Source of the DNA: Verrucomicrobiaceae bacterium
GTDB lineage: Bacteria; Verrucomicrobiota; Verrucomicrobiae; Verrucomicrobiales; Akkermansiaceae
DNA length: 6,480 nucleotides
Assembly (NCBI GenBank): GCA_947372405.1
Contig: CANBTO010000295.1
Coordinates: 1 to 6,480 of the forward strand
Reading direction: 5' to 3'
In this document: positions 6,187-6,480 of the stretch, piece after piece
How positions within the stretch are numbered: the first letter of the stretch is position 1
How the letters are laid out: the number at the start of each line of letters is the position of its first letter
The notes under the pieces: generated by a model
What the model was told of the DNA's origin: nothing
Seen by the model: the letters and a program-made list of their open reading frames with translations, nothing else
Database searches by the model: none
Program-made: the position numbers and the translations under genes

Positions 6187-6204
6187 GATTCATGAGGGTG
6201 AATC
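6187..6204. promoter_or_regulatory. Perfect inverted repeat upstream of the RCC1-repeat gene
   Basis: GATTCA at 6187-6192 and TGAATC at 6199-6204 form a perfect six-base inverted repeat with a six-base spacer, centred about 75 bases upstream of the minus-strand RCC1-repeat start and about 100 bases beyond the serS stop. Its symmetry and position would suit an operator for a dimeric regulator, or a small hairpin. No promoter could be identified beside it and no regulator is encoded nearby, so this is only a candidate. Confidence 0.2.
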
Positions 6205-6297
6205 ATATCATCCGCCATCCCGCAACGTGGTGATGCGTGGCCCCCGGGGCAAGCTGAATCGGGGAAATCCATCAGGGAGCCCGAAAGCCCACTCTCC

Positions 6298-6480
<183 letters not shown>

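Noticed and set aside
5218..6195. Several open frames of 130-170 codons on both strands within the RCC1 repeat region
   Set aside because: They exist because the 117-base coding repeats keep all frames open periodically; the minus-strand RCC1 frame explains the signal peptide and domain structure.
6240..6250. GCCCC-C-GGGGC palindrome after serS as a terminator
   Set aside because: A one-base loop cannot fold as drawn, and no T tract follows on the minus strand.

Overview
The window most resembles a chromosomal segment of a Verrucomicrobiota bacterium (Luteolibacter/Haloferula-like). This is inferred from gene content and style: a ThuA-domain secreted protein, a secreted RCC1-repeat protein with ASH/choice-of-anchor-D-like domains, a GspG-like protein, a FabV-type enoyl reductase sequence, moderately high GC, and starts with almost no recognisable Shine-Dalgarno sequence. 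No 16S rRNA or other taxonomic marker is present, so the assignment is tentative.

Layout, left to right. (1) Bases 2-616, plus strand: the 3' part of an SGNH/GDSL-type hydrolase gene, running in from the left edge. It overlaps by four bases (ATGA) a short ORF (613-888) that is recognisably only the C-terminal domain of FabV enoyl-ACP/CoA reductase, so a truncated gene. (2) Bases 889-1197: non-coding, between convergent genes. (3) Bases 1198-3151, minus strand: two exported proteins of unassigned role. The first transcribed is a GspG-pseudopilin-like domain protein with a signal peptide and a C-terminal membrane anchor; downstream of it lies a HEAT-repeat protein. They are separated by about 157 bases that include a clear hairpin. 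This part looks more AT-rich than its flanks. (4) Bases 3152-3427: a divergent intergenic region carrying a decameric repeat. (5) Bases 3428-4405, plus strand: a secreted ThuA-family protein. (6) Bases 4432-6120, minus strand: a secreted seven-bladed RCC1-type propeller followed by two Ig-like domains. (7) Bases 6298-6480, minus strand: the 3' end of serS (seryl-tRNA synthetase), running off the right edge.

The genes do not form an obvious pathway. serS is core housekeeping; the remaining intact genes encode proteins bound for the periplasm, envelope or exterior. I see no CRISPR array, transposase, integrase, tRNA or rRNA, and no convincing evidence of a new multi-gene system. The two points most worth a second look are the orphan FabV C-terminal domain coupled to the SGNH hydrolase, and the GspG-like domain that has lost the type IV pilin N-terminus and gained a C-terminal membrane anchor.
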